Of a DNA stretch of 64,000 nucleotides, positions 8,763 to 20,200 are shown one piece after another. The stretch spans positions 160,926-224,925 of the forward strand of contig NZ_JAFLHG010000006.1 in assembly GCF_018717645.1 (NCBI RefSeq), given 5' to 3'. The DNA is from Microbacterium flavum. Lineage in GTDB: Bacteria > Actinomycetota > Actinomycetes > Actinomycetales > Microbacteriaceae. Both the position numbers and the translations under genes were made by a program. The notes under the pieces were generated by a model, which was not told the origin of the DNA, did not search any database, and saw only the letters and a program-made list of their open reading frames with translations. Position 1 is the first letter of the stretch. Each line of letters starts with the position of its first letter.

Positions 8763-8778
8763 CCCGGGGCATCCCGGG
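8763..8778. terminator. Hairpin between convergent BCCT and MFS genes
   Basis: CCCGGG-GCAT-CCCGGG gives a 6-bp perfect stem with a 4-base loop between the two convergent stops (8754 and 8785). It could serve both strands. Confidence 0.45.
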
Positions 8779-8784
8779 CGCGGG

Positions 8785-10203
8785 TCAGCTCGGGCGGACG
8801 TGGCGCGGCAGGCGCACGAACAGCAGCAGCACGAGTCCGGCGAGAAGCACCAGCGCAATGCCGAGGATGCCCCAGTAGGTGGCGCCGAACAGGGCGATGA
8901 ACAGGGTCCACATCGCCGGGGAGATGAAGCTCGCGACGCGGCCGGTCGTGGCGTAGAGGCCGAAGATCTCGCCCTGCATCCCGGCGGGCGTGACCCGGGC
9001 GAGCAGGGAGCGCGATGCCGCCTGCGCCGGTCCCACGAACGCGCACAGCAGAAGGCCGCCCGCCCAGAACGGGGCTTTGCCGCCGTCGTGCAGCGCGAAC
9101 ACGGCGAATGCGATCACGACGAGGCCGGTGAGGGAGGTGACGATCACCGCGCGGGCGCCGAACCGGTCGTCGAGGCGCCCGGCGATGATGGTCGAGACCC
9201 CGGCGACGAGGTTCGCGGCGATGCCGAAGATCATGACCTCGTTCGGGGAGAACCCGAAGCCCACGGCGGCGAGGACGCCGCCGAACGCGAACACGCCCGC
9301 GAGGCCGTCGCGGTAGACCGCGCTGGCGACGAGGAACCAGAAGGTCGGGCGGTGCTCGTGGAACAGCCGCACGATGTCGCGGATGAGCTCACGGTAGGCG
9401 GCGAGGATGTTGATCCGCTGCGGGGTGCCCCCGCGCGCCGGAGGTTCGGGGACGTTGAGGAACAGGGGGATCGAGAAGACGACGGTCCAGACGGCGCAGC
9501 CGACCGCGATGAGCCGGTAGGCGAGTCCGCCCGAGGTGTCCATGCCGAACCAGTCGGCGAAGGTCAGTGAGATGACGATGCCGAGCGCCAGGATGCCGCC
9601 GATGTAGCCGAGTCCCCAGCCCAGGCCGCTCACGCGCCCCACCGTTCGCGGCGTCGACACGCTCACGAGGAGGGCGTTGTAGTTGACGCCCGCGATCTCG
9701 GAGATGACGGCGCCGATCGAGACCATGATCGCCCCGTACCAGAAGTACACGGGGTCGGCGAAGACGAAGAAGAGGCTGAACTGGACGAGTGCGAGGAGCA
9801 CCGTTGTGACCAGCAGCCAGCGCTTCTTGCGGCCGGCGCGGTCGGCGAGCTGTCCGAGGACGGGTGCGACCAGCAGGATCAGGATGCCCGCGAGGGTGGA
9901 GATGAGCCCGTATCCGCTCGACAGGTCGGCGAGGGCGCGCTCCTTGACCGGGTCATCCTTCGCGAGCGCGGCGATGTCCGCCGGCAGGAAGGTGTCGGAC
10001 ACGAGGTAGAGCGAGACGAAGACGAAGGTGAGGATGACGGAGTTGAACGGCTGGGTCGCCCAGTCCCACATCGCCCACGACCGCACCTGCCGCCGGGGCA
10101 CCTCGCGGTCCGCGCTCGAGTCCTGGAAGACCTCGCCGATGGCGCCCAGTGCGCGGGTGTCGGCGGGCATCGGAGGGGTGCGGGAGGGGTCCATGTCGGT
10201 CAT
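8785..10203 (-). CDS. MFS transporter, UMF1 (Atg22-like) type
   Basis: 472-residue major-facilitator protein with 12 predicted membrane segments. The opening RSWAMWDWATQPFNSVI is characteristic of the UMF1 family, whose members resemble yeast vacuolar effluxer Atg22; bacterial substrates are not established. The loop RLDDRFGARAV between later helices matches the MFS loop motif. ATG 10203 has GAAGGG upstream. The first 50 residues are a cytoplasmic, charged extension. It is divergent from the DEAD-box helicase gene, with 86 bases between starts. Confidence 0.85.
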   Translation of the reverse strand: MTDMDPSRTPPMPADTRALGAIGEVFQDSSADREVPRRQVRSWAMWDWATQPFNSVILTFVFVSLYLVSDTFLPADIAALAKDDPVKERALADLSSGYGLISTLAGILILLVAPVLGQLADRAGRKKRWLLVTTVLLALVQFSLFFVFADPVYFWYGAIMVSIGAVISEIAGVNYNALLVSVSTPRTVGRVSGLGWGLGYIGGILALGIVISLTFADWFGMDTSGGLAYRLIAVGCAVWTVVFSIPLFLNVPEPPARGGTPQRINILAAYRELIRDIVRLFHEHRPTFWFLVASAVYRDGLAGVFAFGGVLAAVGFGFSPNEVMIFGIAANLVAGVSTIIAGRLDDRFGARAVIVTSLTGLVVIAFAVFALHDGGKAPFWAGGLLLCAFVGPAQAASRSLLARVTPAGMQGEIFGLYATTGRVASFISPAMWTLFIALFGATYWGILGIALVLLAGLVLLLFVRLPRHVRPS

Positions 10204-10289
10204 GCTGAAGCCCTTCGATGAACAGGTGGTGACGACGCCGTCACGGTGCCTGCCCAGACTATGGCCGTGCGGGCGGATACCGTGGTCAC

Positions 10290-12071
10290 ATGGCATCCGA
10301 CACCGCGCCCGATCAGGCCGAGACCGACAGCGCTCCGACGACCCCCACCTTCGCCGACCTGGGGCTCGACGCGCCCGTCCTCAAAGCGCTGAAGGATGTC
10401 GGGTACGAGACCCCCTCGGCGATCCAGGCGGCGACGATCCCGCCGCTGCTGGCCGGCCGTGACGTGCTCGGTACGGCTCAGACCGGCACGGGAAAGACCG
10501 CGGCGTTCGCGCTGCCGATCCTCTCGCAGCTCGACCTCTCGCAGAAGACCCCGCAGGCGCTCGTCCTCGCGCCCACCCGCGAGCTGGCGCTGCAGGTCTG
10601 CGAGGCGTTCGAGTCGTACGCCGCCCATCTGAAGGGCGTGCACGTCCTCCCCGTCTACGGCGGGCAGGGCTACGGCCAGCAGCTGTCGGCGCTCCGCCGC
10701 GGCGTGCACGTGGTCGTGGGGACGCCCGGCCGCATCATGGACCATCTCGACAAGGGCACGCTCGACCTGTCGGAGCTCCGCTTCCTCGTGCTCGACGAGG
10801 CCGACGAGATGCTCAAGATGGGCTTCGCGGAGGATGTCGAGACGATCCTCGCCGACACCCCCGCCGGCAAGCAGGTGGCCCTCTTCTCGGCGACCATGCC
10901 GGCGCAGATCCGCCGCCTCGCGGGCACGTACCTGAAGGATGCCGAGGAGATCAACGTCAAGGCGAAGACCTCGACCGCGACCAACATCACCCAGCGCTAC
11001 CTCGTCGTCTCGTACCCGCAGAAGGTCGACGCCCTCACGCGCATCCTCGAGGTCGAGAACTTCGAGGGCATGATCGTCTTCACCCGCACGAAGAACGAGA
11101 CGGAGACGCTCGCCGAGAAGCTCCGGGCCCGCGGCTACACCGCGGCGGCCATCAACGGCGACGTCGTGCAGGCGCAGCGCGAGCGCACGGTGAACCAGCT
11201 CAAGGACGGCAAGCTCGACATCCTCGTCGCGACGGATGTCGCCGCGCGCGGCCTCGACGTCGAGCGCATCAGCCACGTCGTGAACTTCGACCTGCCGATC
11301 GACACCGAGTCGTATGTGCACCGGATCGGGCGCACCGGCCGCGCGGGACGCTCGGGGGACGCGATCAGCTTCGTGACCCCGCGTGAGCGACGCATGCTGA
11401 CCTCCATCGAGAAGGCGACGCGCCAGCCGCTGACGGAGATGGCGCTTCCGACCGCCGACGACGTCAATGCGACTCGCCTCACCCGCTTCGACGACGCGAT
11501 CACCGCCGCGCTCGCCGACACCGCCCGCATCGACCGCTTCCGCGACATCATCAACCACTACGTGACGCACCACGACGTGCCCGAGGCCGATGTCGCCGCG
11601 GCGCTCGCGGTCGTGTCTCAGGGTGAGACGCCGCTGCTGCTGGATGCCGCCGACGACGAGCCCGCGCGCCGCGACCGCGACCGTTTCGACCGCGACCGCA
11701 CCCGGGACCGCGATCAGGGAGATCGGGGCGACCGCGGCGACCGCGGCGACCGGCCCCGCCGCGAGCGCAGCGGCGGCGCGACGGCGACGTACCGCATCGA
11801 GGTCGGCCGGCGTCACAAGGTCGAGCCGCGTCAGATCGTCGGCGCGCTCGCGAACGAGGGCGGCTTCCGCCGCGAGGACTTCGGTGCGATCCAGATCCGG
11901 CCGGACTTCTCGCTGGTCGAGCTCCCCGCCGACCTGCCGCGCGGGGCGCTGGAACGGCTCGCGAACACGCGCATCAGCGGCCGCCTCATCGAGATCAAGC
12001 CCGACAGGTTCCAGCGCTCCGCGAAGCGCCCCGACCGGGGCGACCGCCCGGATCGCCGCCCTCGCGACTGA
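10290..12071 (+). CDS. deaD: DEAD-box ATP-dependent RNA helicase, CsdA/DeaD type
   Basis: RNA-remodelling helicase of 593 residues. RecA domain 1 has AQTGTGKT (about 63-70), PTRELAL, DEADEML and SAT. Domain 2 has the ARGLD and HRIGRTGR motifs. A charged linker of repeated Arg-Asp/Gly-Asp units (11680-11760) follows, then a DbpA-like RNA-binding domain (YRIEVGRRHKVEPRQIVGAL onward). This architecture is that of DeaD/CsdA proteins acting in ribosome assembly and cold adaptation. ATG 10290 lies six bases after TACCGT (10278-10283), suggesting a leaderless mRNA. A perfect 12-bp hairpin follows the stop. Confidence 0.95.
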   Translation: MASDTAPDQAETDSAPTTPTFADLGLDAPVLKALKDVGYETPSAIQAATIPPLLAGRDVLGTAQTGTGKTAAFALPILSQLDLSQKTPQALVLAPTRELALQVCEAFESYAAHLKGVHVLPVYGGQGYGQQLSALRRGVHVVVGTPGRIMDHLDKGTLDLSELRFLVLDEADEMLKMGFAEDVETILADTPAGKQVALFSATMPAQIRRLAGTYLKDAEEINVKAKTSTATNITQRYLVVSYPQKVDALTRILEVENFEGMIVFTRTKNETETLAEKLRARGYTAAAINGDVVQAQRERTVNQLKDGKLDILVATDVAARGLDVERISHVVNFDLPIDTESYVHRIGRTGRAGRSGDAISFVTPRERRMLTSIEKATRQPLTEMALPTADDVNATRLTRFDDAITAALADTARIDRFRDIINHYVTHHDVPEADVAAALAVVSQGETPLLLDAADDEPARRDRDRFDRDRTRDRDQGDRGDRGDRGDRPRRERSGGATATYRIEVGRRHKVEPRQIVGALANEGGFRREDFGAIQIRPDFSLVELPADLPRGALERLANTRISGRLIEIKPDRFQRSAKRPDRGDRPDRRPRD

Positions 12072-12082
12072 CCCGTCCGCCC

Positions 12083-12113
12083 TTCGCAGGCGTCGCCTTT
12101 CGACGCCTGCGAA
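12083..12113 (+). terminator. Strong intrinsic-type hairpin after the helicase gene
   Basis: TTCGCAGGCGTC and GACGCCTGCGAA form a perfect 12-bp stem around a 7-base loop (12095-12101). It begins 12 bases after the helicase stop and separates it from the dnaK promoter. Confidence 0.75.
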
Positions 12114-12153
12114 CCGGTGCTGCCGGGAGACGGGCAGGCGGGCTCACGCGAGA

Positions 12154-14154
<2,001 letters not shown>

Positions 14155-14164
14155 GAATCGGATC

Positions 14165-14758
14165 ATGAGCGACAAGGACTTCGAGAACACCGAAGTCCCC
14201 GGTGACGAGGGGTCGGATGCCACGGCATCCGACCCCGAGTCGCAGGGGGACAACCCGACCGACGGGGACGAGCTCACCGTCGACGACATCATCGACGCGC
14301 CGCAGACCGACGACGCCGCCGCGGCCGACGCGTCGCCGGAGGACCGCGACCTGCTGCTGGACCTCAAGCGCGTGCAGGCGGAGTACGCCAACTACCGTCG
14401 GCGCACCGAGGAGCAGCGCGAGGTCGAGATCTCCCGGGCCAAGGGCTCGGTGGCGAAGGGGCTGCTGCCGGTCCTGGACGACCTCGACCGCGCCGAGAAG
14501 CACGGCGACCTCGCTGAGGGATCGGCGATCGCCGTCATCGCGGAGAAGCTCCGCGGCGTCGTCGCCCGCTTGGGCGTCGAGACGTACGGTGTCGCCGGTG
14601 ACGTCTTCGACCCGAAGCAGCACGAGGCGATCTTCTACGCCCCGAACCCCGGAGGCGTCGAGGATGGAACGATCCTCGACGTGGTCGAGGTCGGCTACCG
14701 TCTGGGCGACATCGAGCTGCGCCCGGCGAAGGTCGTCGTCGCCGGTTCCGCCGAGTAA
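14165..14758 (+). CDS. grpE: Nucleotide exchange factor GrpE
   Basis: Releases ADP from DnaK. 197 residues: an acidic disordered N-terminus (1-60), a long coiled coil containing LKRVQAEYANYRRRTEEQ, and the C-terminal beta domain with the GDVFDPKQHEAI signature. It begins 10 bases after the dnaK stop and is co-transcribed with it. Confidence 0.97.
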   Translation: MSDKDFENTEVPGDEGSDATASDPESQGDNPTDGDELTVDDIIDAPQTDDAAAADASPEDRDLLLDLKRVQAEYANYRRRTEEQREVEISRAKGSVAKGLLPVLDDLDRAEKHGDLAEGSAIAVIAEKLRGVVARLGVETYGVAGDVFDPKQHEAIFYAPNPGGVEDGTILDVVEVGYRLGDIELRPAKVVVAGSAE

Positions 14759-14773
14759 CGGGAGGGGGTGCCG

Positions 14774-15775
14774 ATGGCCAGTCAGGACTGGTTCGACAAG
14801 GACTTCTACAAGGTGCTCGGGGTGTCCAAGGACATCTCTGCGGCCGATCTGAAGAAGGCGTATCGCAAGCTGGCGCGTCAGTACCACCCGGATTCGACTC
14901 AGGGGGACGCCGCCAAGGAGGCGAAGTTCAAGGAGATCAGCGAGGCCTACTCGGTGCTCTCCGACAAGGATCACCGTGAGGAGTACGACCAGATCCGTGC
15001 GATGGGATCGGGCAGCGCCCGGTTCCAGGCGCCCGGGTCCGGCGGCGCGGGCGGGTTCGAGGATGTCTTCAGCCGCTTCGGCGGCGGCCGCGGCGGCGGG
15101 TCGTATCAGAGCGCCGACTTCGACGACCTGTTCGCGATGTTCGGTCAGCAGCAGGCGCCCGGAGGGTTCGGGTCGGGCCGCTTCGGTCAGTCGACCGGCG
15201 GATTCCGCGGGTACGGCGGCCCGCAGCGCGGGGCGGATGTCACGGCGCGGACCACGCTGGACTTCCAGACCGCGGTGCGTGGGGAGACGATCTCCCTCGC
15301 GGGGGAGGACGGCAAGCCGTTCAAGGTGAAGATCCCCGCGGGGGTCGCCGACGGGCAGAAGATCCGGCTGCGCGGGCGGGGTCGTCCCTCGCCCGACGGC
15401 GGCGAGGCCGGCGACATCGTCGTGCAGGTGACGGTGCGTCCGCACCCGGTCTTCACGCGCGATGGGCTGAATCTGCGGGTGACTGTTCCGGTGACCTTCA
15501 CCGAGGCCGCGCTGGGCGCGACCATCGAGGTTCCCACGCTGGGTGGTGACCCCGTGAAGCTGCGCGTGGCGCCCGGCACCCCGTCGGGTCGCGTGCTGCG
15601 CGTCAAGGGGCGCGGCGTGGCCTCGTCCAAGGGCACGGGCGACCTGCTCGCCGAAGTCCAGGTCGCGGTTCCCACGCACCTGGATGAGAAGGCGAAGGAG
15701 GCGCTCGAGCGCTTCCACGAGCTCGAGCCTCGGGAGAACCCGCGGGCCGATCTCATGAGCAAGGCGCGGGAGTAG
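14774..15775 (+). CDS. dnaJ: DnaJ-type co-chaperone without zinc finger
   Basis: J-domain protein that stimulates DnaK. 333 residues: J domain with HPD at residues 38-40, a Gly/Phe-rich linker (about 75-150), then two DnaJ C-terminal substrate-binding domains. The CxxCxGxG zinc-finger region is absent, as in the DnaJ copy usually found in actinobacterial dnaK operons and in CbpA. ATG 14774 is preferred over the in-frame GTG 14768 because the GGAGGGGG ribosome site (14761-14768) is then correctly spaced. hspR starts two bases after its stop. Confidence 0.95.
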   Translation: MASQDWFDKDFYKVLGVSKDISAADLKKAYRKLARQYHPDSTQGDAAKEAKFKEISEAYSVLSDKDHREEYDQIRAMGSGSARFQAPGSGGAGGFEDVFSRFGGGRGGGSYQSADFDDLFAMFGQQQAPGGFGSGRFGQSTGGFRGYGGPQRGADVTARTTLDFQTAVRGETISLAGEDGKPFKVKIPAGVADGQKIRLRGRGRPSPDGGEAGDIVVQVTVRPHPVFTRDGLNLRVTVPVTFTEAALGATIEVPTLGGDPVKLRVAPGTPSGRVLRVKGRGVASSKGTGDLLAEVQVAVPTHLDEKAKEALERFHELEPRENPRADLMSKARE

Positions 15776-15777
15776 CC

Positions 15778-16209
15778 ATGACGGACGTCGAGGTGGACGA
15801 GGAGGCCCCGATCTTCGCGATCGCGGTCGCGGCGGAGCTGGCGGGCATGCACCCGCAGACGCTCCGCCAGTACGACCGCCTCGGCCTCGTCGTCCCCGCG
15901 CGAACGCAGGGCGGGTCGCGGCGCTATGCGCTCCGTCACGTCAAGCAGCTGCGCGAGGTGGCCGCGCTGTCGGCAGAGGGGATGAGCCTGCCGGCCATCT
16001 CGCGGCTCATCGAGCTCGAGAACACCGTGCGCGCGCTGCGCCGTCAGGTGTCCGAGCTCGAAGCGCGGCTGCGGGCCGAGGACGACCGCCGCTCCCGCGT
16101 CTTCGCGGCGGGCTCCACCGGCTCCGTCGTGACGCTCCGCCACGGAACCCGCGTACGGCGGGCGACCGAGCTGGTGGTGTGGCGGCCGCGGGAGCCCGAA
16201 GGCGAGTGA
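15778..16209 (+). CDS. hspR: Heat-shock repressor HspR (MerR family)
   Basis: 143-residue MerR-family repressor. The winged helix opens with IFAIAVAAELAGMHPQTLRQYDRLGLV-like sequence and shows the GGSRRY wing; a coiled-coil dimerisation segment (EL..LRRQVSELEARL) follows. In Streptomyces, HspR binds HAIR sites with DnaK as co-repressor. Here such sites precede dnaK (12223) and clpB (28140), giving a two-operon regulon visible in this window. Confidence 0.95.
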   Translation: MTDVEVDEEAPIFAIAVAAELAGMHPQTLRQYDRLGLVVPARTQGGSRRYALRHVKQLREVAALSAEGMSLPAISRLIELENTVRALRRQVSELEARLRAEDDRRSRVFAAGSTGSVVTLRHGTRVRRATELVVWRPREPEGE

Positions 16210-16221
16210 TCGCCGGCTGTC

Positions 16222-16247
16222 CGACCCCCGAGCTCGTCGAGGGGTCG
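16222..16247. repeat. Palindromic repeat (single arm) between convergent genes
   Basis: CGACCCC and GGGGTCG bracket a GAGCTCGTCGA core. Read on the minus strand the element starts CGACCCCTCGACGAGCTC, the same family as repeats at 22410 and 63543. Lying between the convergent hspR and DUF2252 stops, it can also act as a bidirectional terminator. Confidence 0.65.
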
Positions 16248-16255
16248 CCGGGACG

Positions 16256-17611
16256 TTACGCTCGCGCCCCGTCGCCGCGGGCGACGAACGCGTCATAGTC
16301 GGCGCGCGAGAGGTCGGCGTATGCCTCGCCCCAGGCCAGGATCGCCTCGCCGATGATGCGGCCGCTGCCGATGTAGGCGGTGACCGCGGCGGCGCCCGGC
16401 GACTGGCAGTGGGCGCGAGCGAGCATGGCGGCGCACGTCTGCGCGTAGCGCCGGAACGGCAGGTCCTCGAGCGTTTCGACCTCGATGCTCACCTTCATGT
16501 CGCGGAACTGGCGGAAGTAGAAGTCGCGGCCGGTGATCATGTGGCCGAGGAAGGGATCCGAGACCCCCTGCAGGATCCGCTGCAGAGCGACCACGCGAGC
16601 GCCCTGGCCGCCCTCCCGGATGACCGCGCTGAGGTGGTCGGGCTGAGGCTGGCGCCCGTACTCCTCGAGCACGCTGCGACCCGCCTCCTTCGTCTGCAGG
16701 ATGAGGGGATGCCCCGCGGCATCCTGCAGCACGGTGACATAGCACCGCGTGCCCACGCTGCCGACGCCTACGACGCGGCGCGCGGTGTCGGAGGCCGTGT
16801 ACTGCTGCAGCAGCACCGCGATGTCGACGTTGGTCGACCGGCGGTAGGCGTCGACGTACTCCTCGACCCGCTCGGTGATCTCCGGCGCGGCGTGGGTCAT
16901 CGTCGGCGGCGTCTCGATGAAGCGGAGCCGGCCGTCCTCGCCCACCTCGGTGAGCTTGCGCGCGGCGCGCTCGCCCGTGCGTCTCTGCGCTTCGCGCATC
17001 ACGGCCTTCACGACGGCGCGGCTGCGCCGGTCGAGGTCGCCGAGGCTCCGGCTGACGTCGAAGTGCTGGTAATAGCGCTCGAGTGGGCTGAGCCGCACGC
17101 CTGCCGCCATCGATCGGGCGTAGGTCCGCACCGTCGCGAGCGCCGTCGTGCGCACGACGTCCGGGTCGCGGTTGGTGGCCCGCCCGGCGATGATCACGCT
17201 CGCGACGAGGCGCTTGAGGTCCCACTCCCACGGTGCCCATGCCGCCTCGTCGAAGTCGTTCAGGTCGAACACGAGCGTCCGCTGCGGGGAGGCGTAGAAC
17301 CCGAAGTTCGCGACATGCGCGTCGCCGCAGGAGGCGACGAGGATGCCGCTGGAGGGGCTCGCCGCGAGGTCGGCGGCCATGAGCGCCGCCGTGCCGCGGT
17401 AGAACGCGAACGGGCTCGCCGACATCCGCTGGGTCCGCAGCGGAACGAGCTCGGGGACCCGCCCCGCATTCTGCGCGTCGAGGATGCCGAGTGGGTCTCG
17501 GCCACCTGTGACCAGGTCGCCGAGGCTGCGCCGTGGCGCGGTGCGCCGCCGCTCCCGCCCGGTCGCGAGCGGGTCGGTCATCGGCGGTGCGGCGGCGGGC
17601 GGCGTGGTCAC
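16256..17611 (-). CDS. DUF2252 family protein
   Basis: 451-residue member of the uncharacterised DUF2252 family. The diagnostic motifs SCGDAHVANFG and VFDLNDFDEA lie in the first third of the protein, and FRQFRDMK and a C-terminal LARAHCQ segment follow. The GDAH.NFG pattern is reminiscent of the catalytic loop of aminoglycoside-phosphotransferase-like kinases, but I do not claim that activity. GTG 17611 gives the usual family length; ATG 17581 is possible, and neither has a clear ribosome site. The open frame extends much further upstream, but only across genes on the other strand. Confidence 0.82.
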   Translation of the reverse strand: MTTPPAAAPPMTDPLATGRERRRTAPRRSLGDLVTGGRDPLGILDAQNAGRVPELVPLRTQRMSASPFAFYRGTAALMAADLAASPSSGILVASCGDAHVANFGFYASPQRTLVFDLNDFDEAAWAPWEWDLKRLVASVIIAGRATNRDPDVVRTTALATVRTYARSMAAGVRLSPLERYYQHFDVSRSLGDLDRRSRAVVKAVMREAQRRTGERAARKLTEVGEDGRLRFIETPPTMTHAAPEITERVEEYVDAYRRSTNVDIAVLLQQYTASDTARRVVGVGSVGTRCYVTVLQDAAGHPLILQTKEAGRSVLEEYGRQPQPDHLSAVIREGGQGARVVALQRILQGVSDPFLGHMITGRDFYFRQFRDMKVSIEVETLEDLPFRRYAQTCAAMLARAHCQSPGAAAVTAYIGSGRIIGEAILAWGEAYADLSRADYDAFVARGDGARA

Positions 17612-17684
17612 GTCGTCATCTTCGCATCGCGGCGGGCCCGCTGTTGTCTCCCGCGGGGACAGGCGCGGGTGGTTGACTGGACCG

Positions 17685-18176
17685 GTGGATCTCGTGGCGT
17701 GCGACCCGGCAGATGTCGAGGCGCTGACGGCGTTCCTCGCCGGAGTCGATCTGACGCTGAGCGGCCTCGATGCGCCGAGCGTGCGGCTGTGGGTCGAGCG
17801 CGACGGGGCGGGTGGGGTCGTCGCGAGCACGGGGTACGAGATCAGCGGGGACGGTCGCCACGCGCTGATCCGGAGTGTCGCCGTCAGCCCGGCGGAGCGT
17901 CGGCGCGGGCACGGCAGCATGCTGGCGCGCTTCGCGCTCGAGCGTGCCGCCGTCGAGGGAGCGACGATGGCATGGCTGTTCAGTCGTCGCTCGGGTCCGT
18001 TCTGGCAGGGCCTCGGCTTCCAGCCCGCGGACCGGGAGGAGCTCGCCGATGCGCTCGCTGACACGCACCAGGTCCGGCTGTTCCGACAGACCGGGCAGCT
18101 GCACCGCGAGGTCGCCTGGTCGCGCCCTCTGACCCGCCCCCGTTTCGACGCCGACTCCCGTAGCCTGGCCGCGTGA
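17685..18176 (+). CDS. GNAT-family N-acetyltransferase
   Basis: 163-residue acetyltransferase with the acetyl-CoA-binding motif A VSPAERRRGHGSMLARFALE, where RRRGHG is the pyrophosphate-binding loop, and a motif B region SGPFWQGLGF. Acceptor unknown. GTG 17685 is chosen because the fold starts just after it. Its TGA overlaps the GTG of the next gene (GTGA), and a -10-like TAGCCT for that gene lies in its last codons, so the downstream gene may be both coupled and independently transcribed. Confidence 0.85.
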   Translation: MDLVACDPADVEALTAFLAGVDLTLSGLDAPSVRLWVERDGAGGVVASTGYEISGDGRHALIRSVAVSPAERRRGHGSMLARFALERAAVEGATMAWLFSRRSGPFWQGLGFQPADREELADALADTHQVRLFRQTGQLHREVAWSRPLTRPRFDADSRSLAA

Positions 18177-19270
18177 AGCGTCCCCCCACACCGCCCCCGA
18201 CCCCCGCCACTCCCGCGGCGCCGGCCCTCGCCCCGGCGCTGACGACGCTGCTCACCCTCGCTGCCGCCGTCATCGCCCTCGCGGGGCTCTTCTTCGCCCG
18301 CGAGCTCGTCGGGCCGCTCGCCCTTGCCGCGGTGATCGCGATCATCTGCCACCCCGTGCGCCACCCGCTCGAGCGGCGGGGGTGGCCGAGCTGGCTCGCG
18401 ACGACGGCGGTGGTCGCCGTCGCCTACGCGGTGCTCGCCGCGATGGCCGCCATGCTCGTCTACGCAGGCACCGCGTTCGTCGGACTGGTCCGCGACTCCG
18501 CCGACGACCTGGCCGCAACGGCTCAGAGCCTCGTCGCCTGGCTGCGGAGCCTCGGGCTGCAGGAGCAGGCGACGGATGCCGCGAACTCGGTCCTCGATCC
18601 GTCGACACTGGTGAGCTTCGCGACCTCTCTCGGCGGCAGCGCGCTGGGCGTGCTCACCGCGTTCTTCTTCGTGCTCGCCTACGTGATCTTCATGGCGGCC
18701 GACGGCGCACGCTACTCGCGCGCCGGCGAGACGTTCGGACCGCGGATCCGGCCGACGGTGGAACGCTTCCAGACCTTCAACCGCAGTGTGCGTCGCTACT
18801 ACGTGGTCAACGCGACCTTCGGTCTCGTCGTCGCGGTGATCGACGGGCTGGCGCTGTGGGCCCTCGGCATCCCGATCCCCATCGTCTGGGCGATCCTCGC
18901 CTTCGTCACGAATTTCATTCCGAACATCGGGTTCGTCGTCGGCCTGATCCCGCCGGCGCTGCTCGCCCTCGTCGTCGGCGGCTGGCCGCTGATGCTCATC
19001 GTCATCGCCGTCTACTGCGTCGTGAACGTCACGCTGCAGGTCATGGTCCAGCCGAAGTTCGTGTCGGATGCCGTGGATCTCAGCCTCACGCTGAGCTTCT
19101 TCTCGGTGATCTTCTGGACCTTCGTCATCGGACCGCTCGGTGCGATCCTGTCCATCCCGCTCACTCTCCTGGCGCGCGCCCTGATCCTCGAGCGCGATCC
19201 GCAGAACTGGTGGCTGCTGTGGCTCTCCGGCGACCGGACTGCGCGCCCCCCGGGCGATCCGGCACGCTGA
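18173..19270 (+). CDS. AI-2E family (PerM/YdiK-like) membrane transporter
   Basis: 365 residues with about seven to eight membrane helices in the arrangement of the AI-2E exporter superfamily. The conserved region LAFVTNFIPNIGFVVGLIPPALLAL lies near residue 250, followed by the signature VMVQPKFVSDAVDLSLTLSF. Family members export autoinducer-2 or act as Na+/H+ antiporters; the substrate here is unknown. GTG 18173 overlaps the upstream stop and is also six bases after TAGCCT (18161-18166). Confidence 0.87.
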   Translation: MKRPPTPPPTPATPAAPALAPALTTLLTLAAAVIALAGLFFARELVGPLALAAVIAIICHPVRHPLERRGWPSWLATTAVVAVAYAVLAAMAAMLVYAGTAFVGLVRDSADDLAATAQSLVAWLRSLGLQEQATDAANSVLDPSTLVSFATSLGGSALGVLTAFFFVLAYVIFMAADGARYSRAGETFGPRIRPTVERFQTFNRSVRRYYVVNATFGLVVAVIDGLALWALGIPIPIVWAILAFVTNFIPNIGFVVGLIPPALLALVVGGWPLMLIVIAVYCVVNVTLQVMVQPKFVSDAVDLSLTLSFFSVIFWTFVIGPLGAILSIPLTLLARALILERDPQNWWLLWLSGDRTARPPGDPAR

Positions 19271-19293
19271 GTCGCGTGCGCGCGTGCCGCGCG

Positions 19294-20028
19294 TCAGCTC
19301 GAGGGCGTCGCCGCACTGCGGGCGAGGGGACCGGTGAGATAGCGCTGGATCGTCGGCCCGATGTCGGCGGCCAGTTCGTCGGCGGATGCCGAGGCGATCG
19401 GCTCGAGTTCGATCACGTACCGGGTGAGGATGAGTCCGACGATCTGACTGGCGACCAGGGCGGAGCGGTGACGCGCATCCTGTCCACCGCCGACGCGCTC
19501 CCCGATCCGGTGCAGGATCTCGCGCGAGACGAAGCCCACGAGCAGCGACGACGTGCGACGGGTGCCGATCACCGCGCGCAGCAGCGCCACCCCACGGGTG
19601 CGGAACGCGGGGGAGTCCCACAGGCCCACGACGAGCCGCACGAGCCGCTCGCCGGCCGTATCGAGGTCACCCTCGAGGGCCGCGCCGACCAGCTGCGACG
19701 GGTCGACGGGCACGTCGACCGTCGCGGTGAACAGCGCCGATTTGGTGCCGAAGTAGTGGTGCACGAGCGCCGCATCCACGCCCGCGGCGTCCGCGATGGC
19801 CCGCATCGTCGCGCCATCGTATCCGCGGGCGCCGAACTCCGTCGCGGCCGCCGCGAGGATGCGCTCCCGCGCGTCGCTCGCCCCGCCACGCGGGCGCCCC
19901 CGGCGCCGCGGCGCGCGGGACTCGGGAGGTGGAAGGCGGTCCGATGCGACGCCGCTCCCGTTCCGGCTTGCGCCGTGGGCGACGTCGGTGCGGGCGCGGC
20001 GGACGATCTGGTGCGGGAGAAGGGCCAC
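19294..20028 (-). CDS. TetR-family transcriptional regulator
   Basis: 244-residue repressor. After an arginine-rich 45-residue leader, the TetR helix-turn-helix reads ATMRAIADAAGVDAALVHHYFGTKSALF. The C-terminal ligand domain resembles the TetR subfamily with VALLRAVIGTRRTS. GTG 20028 has AGAGGAG about nine bases upstream. It is divergent from the SulP gene across about 170 bases, so it may control that transporter; no clear palindromic operator was recognised. Confidence 0.87.
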   Translation of the reverse strand: MALLPHQIVRRARTDVAHGASRNGSGVASDRLPPPESRAPRRRGRPRGGASDARERILAAAATEFGARGYDGATMRAIADAAGVDAALVHHYFGTKSALFTATVDVPVDPSQLVGAALEGDLDTAGERLVRLVVGLWDSPAFRTRGVALLRAVIGTRRTSSLLVGFVSREILHRIGERVGGGQDARHRSALVASQIVGLILTRYVIELEPIASASADELAADIGPTIQRYLTGPLARSAATPSS

Positions 20029-20200
20029 ATTCCGGACGCTCCTCTCGTGCGGTACGCCCCGGCGGGGACGGACTCGAGGCTAATGGCCATCCGCCTCCGT
20101 GTCTGCCTCTCCGGCCCGGGCGGCCACACAGCACACCCCCACCGGGTGACCCGAGCGGATGCCGAGACCGGCGCGGGTCGCAGTTCGCTAGCGTGTGAGC

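Noticed and set aside
17612..19621. Minus-strand open frame extending the DUF2252 gene by about 670 residues
   Set aside because: It runs opposite to the GNAT and AI-2E-type genes, whose motifs and overlap are clear, and its translation is charged low-complexity noise typical of antisense GC-rich DNA.
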